8,957 nt of DNA from Pseudomonadota bacterium. GTDB taxonomy: Bacteria > Pseudomonadota > Alphaproteobacteria > Sphingomonadales > Sphingomonadaceae. The notes below the pieces were generated by a model that was not told the origin of the DNA, did no database searches, and saw nothing but the letters and a program-made list of their open reading frames with translations. Positions 6,015 through 8,957 of the stretch are shown one piece after another. Every line of letters starts with the position of its first letter. The stretch's first letter is position 1. The stretch is taken from NCBI GenBank assembly GCA_023433445.1, contig JAEZCS010000071.1, positions 1 to 8,957 on the forward strand, read 5' to 3'. The translations under genes and the position numbers were made by a program.

Positions 6015-6920
6015 ATGCGCATTCTCGTCCTTGGCGCGACCGGCTATCTCGGATCGCACATCGCCCGGCATTTCAAGGCTTCAGGTCATCAGGTCAGCGG
6101 CCTTAGCCGCACAAGCGAAGGCGATAGAACGCTGGCCGATCAAGGCATAATCCCGGTACGCGGCGACCTTTCGAATCTGGACGCTGTCATCGACATGATG
6201 CGTCAGCACGATGCCACCATCTACGCCGCCCAATTGCTCCTTCAGCAGGAACATGACACCGTCAGGGGCCTGCTCAGTGCCATTGAAGGGCGCGGTCATC
6301 AGTTCCTCTTCACCAGCGGCACCGGCATTTTGTCGCAACGTACGGACGGGCTGTGGAGCGAGGACAGCTTTGCCGAAGACGACCCCTTCCAACCGTCCAA
6401 ATATATCGCCCTTCGCCTCGACACCGAAAACATGGTCCGCCGCGCCGGAGCGTCGGGAAGCGTCCGCGCCATGGTGGTCCGGCCGCCGATGATCTGGGGG
6501 CATGGCGGCTGCGGGCATCTGCGCATGTTCTACAAGGACGCGGCGCACACTGGTGAAGTGGGCTATCTCGGACAAGGCCTCAATCTCTACTCCAACGTTC
6601 ATGTCGATGATCTGGCAGAGGTGTACCGCCTCGCGCTGGAACGGGGTTCGGCCGGAGCCCTTTATCACGCGGTCGCGGGCGAGCTGAACAACCGCGCTCT
6701 GGCTCAGGCAGTCGCCCGCGACCTCGGGATAGAGGCACGTAGCATCGATTTCGACGAGGGCGTTCGCCGCTGGGGAAAGTTCGAAACACTGATCGGCATG
6801 GCGACATGCAGCCGCTCGCGCAGCCCCCGAACGCGCCAGGAACTCGGCTGGACGCCCCGCCATCTGGATGTGCTGAGCGACATAGGCCATCCCGCCTATC
6901 GCGCGCTGGCAGGTCGGTAG
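6015..6920 (+). CDS. Atypical extended SDR (NAD(P)-dependent epimerase/dehydratase family)
   Basis: The product has 301 aa. The Rossmann loop is at the very N-terminus: GATGYLG (7-13) after MRILVL, followed by RGDLSN (49-54), the usual adenine-contact position. The strand beta-5 region is LFTSGTGIL (98-106), giving S101 and T103. VVRPPMIWGHG (154-164) and NVHVDDLAEVYRLAL (194-208) are the C-terminal substrate-domain motifs common to NAD-dependent epimerases. The expected YxxxK reads Y130-I-A-L-R134, with Arg in place of Lys, so the classical proton relay is altered. Such changes are typical of atypical SDRs that act as reductases, NmrA-like sensors or isomerases. The start is supported by GGAAGGAA at 6003-6010, 4 nt before the ATG; the ATG at 6001 is out of frame. 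It is probably co-transcribed with its neighbours. The substrate is unknown. Confidence 0.88.
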   Translation: MRILVLGATGYLGSHIARHFKASGHQVSGLSRTSEGDRTLADQGIIPVRGDLSNLDAVIDMMRQHDATIYAAQLLLQQEHDTVRGLLSAIEGRGHQFLFTSGTGILSQRTDGLWSEDSFAEDDPFQPSKYIALRLDTENMVRRAGASGSVRAMVVRPPMIWGHGGCGHLRMFYKDAAHTGEVGYLGQGLNLYSNVHVDDLAEVYRLALERGSAGALYHAVAGELNNRALAQAVARDLGIEARSIDFDEGVRRWGKFETLIGMATCSRSRSPRTRQELGWTPRHLDVLSDIGHPAYRALAGR

Positions 6921-6933
6921 AACATCCTGCGGC

Positions 6934-6951
6934 CTTCCGCCGACCCGGAAG
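6934..6951 (+). other. Short inverted repeat after the extended SDR gene
   Basis: CTTCCG-CCGACC-CGGAAG is a perfect 6-bp stem with a 6-nt loop, 14 bp after the SDR stop. No T-run follows, so it is not a normal intrinsic terminator. It may stabilise or attenuate the transcript within the 101-bp gap, which otherwise shows only the next gene's ribosome binding site (AGGAAGAGG, 7010-7018). Confidence 0.3.
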
Positions 6952-7021
6952 AGGTGCAGCACCGCTTTAAACCGGCTCCTTCGCACGCTTCAGTGCAGCC
7001 ATCATCTTCAGGAAGAGGCCT

Positions 7022-7816
7022 ATGCAAAGCTGCGAAACTTTATACGAAAGGGCCGACATCGCCCGTGCCGACCGGCCCATACGCCTGGGTTCCCTGCTCT
7101 TCACCATGGTCGAGCCGCGCCCGGGCCATGAAGTCGCCTATAATCGCTGGTATGAACGCGATCATTTCTACAGCGGCTGCATGATCGGCGCTTACACAGT
7201 CTCGGGCGGCCGCTACGTCGCCACCCGCGCGGAAAAGGATTTGCGCTTCGGTTCAGGCACCATGGACCTGTCAAAGGGCTCCTATCTCGCGCTCTATTGG
7301 ATTCTGGACGGCCATCACAAGGATTGGGACGCATGGGCCGTCCGTCAGGTCAACGATCTGCATGCCACTGGCCGCATGTTCAAGGAACGCGACCATATTC
7401 ACACCAGCTTCTATAATTTCGACGCGGAATATAATGCACCGGGCAGCACGATGCCGATCGAACTGGCGCTCGATCGACGCTATGGCGGGCTCGCCGCCTT
7501 CATCGTCGACCTCAATCCGGGCAAGACCAGCGCGGACCTCTCCGCCCTGCTGCGCGCCCGCGACCTGCCGGGCGACGTCGCGCTGACCGGCTCCCCCATG
7601 CCGCTCGATCCGACCAGTCCCAAAGATGTGCCCATAGAGGCAAATGACCGCGCGCTGTTCTTGAGCTTTTCCATTGAGGACCCGAAACCGGTCTGGGACA
7701 AATCCTATGTCCCCCTCGCCCAGGCGATCGAGGAAAGCGGCATCGGTCGCATCGCTATCGCCTCGCCCTTCATCCCCACGATCCCAGGCACCGACACCTA
7801 TACCGACCAGCTCTGA
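7022..7816 (+). CDS. Unassigned 264-aa protein, possible dimeric alpha/beta-barrel (EthD-like) duplication
   Basis: I cannot assign an enzyme. The N-terminal half (about 22-130) opens with a strand, LGSLLFTMVEP, then a helix with an RWYERDHFYSG motif (42-52), then GRYVATRA. This order and the aromatic WYxxxH motif recall EthD and other ferredoxin-like dimeric alpha/beta-barrel proteins. YLALYWILDG (88-97) would be a later strand. The C-terminal half has comparable strands, LAAFIVDL (157-164) and ALFLSFSIED (211-220), suggesting a tandem duplication of the fold. H98/H99, H114, H125 and H127 are candidate ligands or catalytic residues. The ATG at 7022 has AGGAAGAGG (7010-7018) in front; the next Met (7106) would cut into the first strand. 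There is no signal peptide. As the last gene of the rightward series, it may help a lactone- or ring-handling step. This is inference. Confidence 0.65.
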   Translation: MQSCETLYERADIARADRPIRLGSLLFTMVEPRPGHEVAYNRWYERDHFYSGCMIGAYTVSGGRYVATRAEKDLRFGSGTMDLSKGSYLALYWILDGHHKDWDAWAVRQVNDLHATGRMFKERDHIHTSFYNFDAEYNAPGSTMPIELALDRRYGGLAAFIVDLNPGKTSADLSALLRARDLPGDVALTGSPMPLDPTSPKDVPIEANDRALFLSFSIEDPKPVWDKSYVPLAQAIEESGIGRIAIASPFIPTIPGTDTYTDQL

Positions 7817-7824
7817 AAGCAAAA

Positions 7825-7846
7825 GGGCGGCCCCAGAAGGCCGCCC
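7825..7846 (-). terminator. Intrinsic terminator between convergent genes
   Basis: GGGCGGCC-CCAGAA-GGCCGCCC forms a perfect 8-bp GC-rich stem with a 6-nt loop, 8 bp after the stop at 7816 and 10 bp beyond the stop of the convergent monooxygenase. On the minus strand the stem is followed by TTTTGCTTTC, so it best serves the leftward monooxygenase gene. On the plus strand there is no T-run, so it can only be a weak stop for the rightward series. Confidence 0.75.
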
Positions 7847-7856
7847 CTCACGCCGT

Positions 7857-8957
7857 TCACAGCAGTTCAAAGTCTTCCTTGCGCGGCCCCTGACATTCAT
7901 TCCAGAAGTCGATGAGCCGCCATGGCCAGGACAGGAAGTTCCTCTTCTTGCTATTATTGTAATAGCTATAGGCGCGCGGATGGCTCCAGATCATCTTGAC
8001 CATCTGCGTCTCGACCTTCGTCTGCCAGGCGTCGAAGGCGGACTTGCTGGGGTGCAGCGCCTTCTTTTCCTCGTCATTCACCCAATCGAGGCATTCGATC
8101 GCGTAAATTACCTGCCGCTCTGAAATCAGATTCTGCCCTGCCGCATGGTTAGGCGCACTGTTGGGCCCTACCGTGTGGAAATAGTTGGGGAAGCCCGGCA
8201 CCAGCATCCCGAAATAAGCGCGCGGATCTTCCGCGCCCCATTCGCTGCGCAGATGCTTGCCCCCAATACCGACAATCTCAAGATCGCCCAGCATGTTCGC
8301 CACATCGAACCCCGTCGCGCAGATCAGCACGTCCAGTTCGATCTCCCGCCCATCCTTCAGCACCAGCCCATCAGGGGTCGCTTTGTCGATAGTTGTCTGC
8401 TCCAAATGCACATGCGGCTGGAGGTAGGTCGGGAAATAGGGCCCGCGATCCAGGATGATCCGCTTTGAAAAGACCGGGAAATCCGGCGTCAGCTTGTCCT
8501 TCAGGTCCGGCCGATCCGCGAACATCTTGTCGATATAGCCGACCGCGAACTTGCGCATCGCTTCATTCACCGCCGAAACCGATGGGGAATCCTCGGGCCA
8601 TTCGGGGTCCAGCAGCACATTGGGATACAGGCCGTCCGCTGCATACCAATAGATGCGGAAACGGAACCACTCCAGATAATGGGGTATATGCCGCATCGCA
8701 TATTTGACACCGTCCGTGACCTCGTCATTGCCGGCGGGGCTCGGCATCACCCAATGGCGGCTGCGCTGAAAGACATATAGTTCACCCACATCGCCAGCGA
8801 TCGCGGGGATGAGCTGCGCCGCGCTCGCGCCCGTGCCGATCACACCGACGCGCTTGCCCTTGAGGTCGATCGAGCTATCCCACGCCGCGGTATGCAGCCG
8901 CGTCCCCGCAAAGCTCTCCAGCCCCGGGATGGTGGGCCACTTCATCCGGTTGACCGG
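7857..8957 (-). CDS. Type I Baeyer-Villiger flavin monooxygenase, C-terminal 366 codons (N-terminus outside window)
   Basis: The reading frame is open to the right edge. The four codons before the Met at 8945 read PVNR and join smoothly to MKWPTIPGLESF, so that Met is internal. The Baeyer-Villiger fingerprint FxGxxxHxxxW is present as FAGTRLHTAAW (residues 12-22 from that Met), followed by the NADPH-binding loop GTGASA (37-42), KR (161-162), the ATGFD motif (210-214) and GPNS (260-263). The enzyme inserts one O2 atom next to a carbonyl, converting a ketone to an ester or a ring ketone to a lactone, using FAD and NADPH. The missing part should hold the first GxGxxG FAD-binding loop and about 130-180 residues. 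It runs toward the rightward operon and ends at a shared hairpin. The overall layout resembles the 4-hydroxyacetophenone/cyclohexanone monooxygenase class; the substrate is unknown. Confidence 0.92.
   Translation of the reverse strand, partial: PVNRMKWPTIPGLESFAGTRLHTAAWDSSIDLKGKRVGVIGTGASAAQLIPAIAGDVGELYVFQRSRHWVMPSPAGNDEVTDGVKYAMRHIPHYLEWFRFRIYWYAADGLYPNVLLDPEWPEDSPSVSAVNEAMRKFAVGYIDKMFADRPDLKDKLTPDFPVFSKRIILDRGPYFPTYLQPHVHLEQTTIDKATPDGLVLKDGREIELDVLICATGFDVANMLGDLEIVGIGGKHLRSEWGAEDPRAYFGMLVPGFPNYFHTVGPNSAPNHAAGQNLISERQVIYAIECLDWVNDEEKKALHPSKSAFDAWQTKVETQMVKMIWSHPRAYSYYNNSKKRNFLSWPWRLIDFWNECQGPRKEDFELL

Noticed and set aside
7271..7900. Minus-strand open frame of 209 codons covering the end of the 264-aa gene and the terminator
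   Set aside because: It runs through the hairpin terminator and overlaps the monooxygenase 3' end. The plus-strand gene has a good ribosome site and protein-like composition.

Overview
The window is about 9 kb of high-GC, gene-dense DNA. GC-rich third codon positions, Shine-Dalgarno starts and the catabolic gene mix suggest a proteobacterium, most likely an alphaproteobacterial sphingomonad (Sphingobium/Novosphingobium-like). That placement is an inference, since there is no rRNA or other marker here. I see no tRNA, rRNA, CRISPR array, insertion sequence or phage gene. No stretch over 300 bases lacks a gene; the longest non-coding gaps are about 130 bases.

Layout. On the left, a leftward (minus) operon encodes an acyl-CoA dehydrogenase (1107-2285), an aminoglycoside-phosphotransferase-fold kinase (52-1110, ATGA overlap with the dehydrogenase), and the first ten codons of a gene resembling nitronate monooxygenase (1-32, cut by the window edge). 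A 132-bp divergent region separates this from a rightward series: AMP-forming acyl-CoA ligase (2418-4004); a protein I propose is a 2-oxoglutarate/Fe(II) oxygenase (4141-5187); a classical SDR overlapping it by one base (5187-5930); an atypical extended SDR (6015-6920); and an unassigned 264-aa protein that looks like a dimeric alpha/beta-barrel (EthD-like) protein (7022-7816). A hairpin terminator then separates this series from a convergent minus-strand Baeyer-Villiger monooxygenase (7857-8957) that runs off the right edge.

How they may work together. All recognisable enzymes fit aerobic breakdown of a cyclic or oxygenated hydrophobic carbon source. The most interesting point is that CoA ligase, SDR, APH-fold kinase and acyl-CoA dehydrogenase match the core classes of the Pseudomonas putida levulinate (lva) pathway. 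The kinase/dehydrogenase pair also matches the two halves of mammalian ACAD10/ACAD11. In those systems a hydroxyacyl-CoA is phosphorylated and phosphate is then eliminated to give an enoyl-CoA. With a Baeyer-Villiger monooxygenase and a possible hydroxylase next door, one working model is ketone to ester/lactone to hydroxy acid to hydroxyacyl-CoA to phospho-acyl-CoA to enoyl-CoA. The substrate cannot be read from the sequence, and no lactonase, LvaB-like small subunit, thiolase or regulator lies inside the window.
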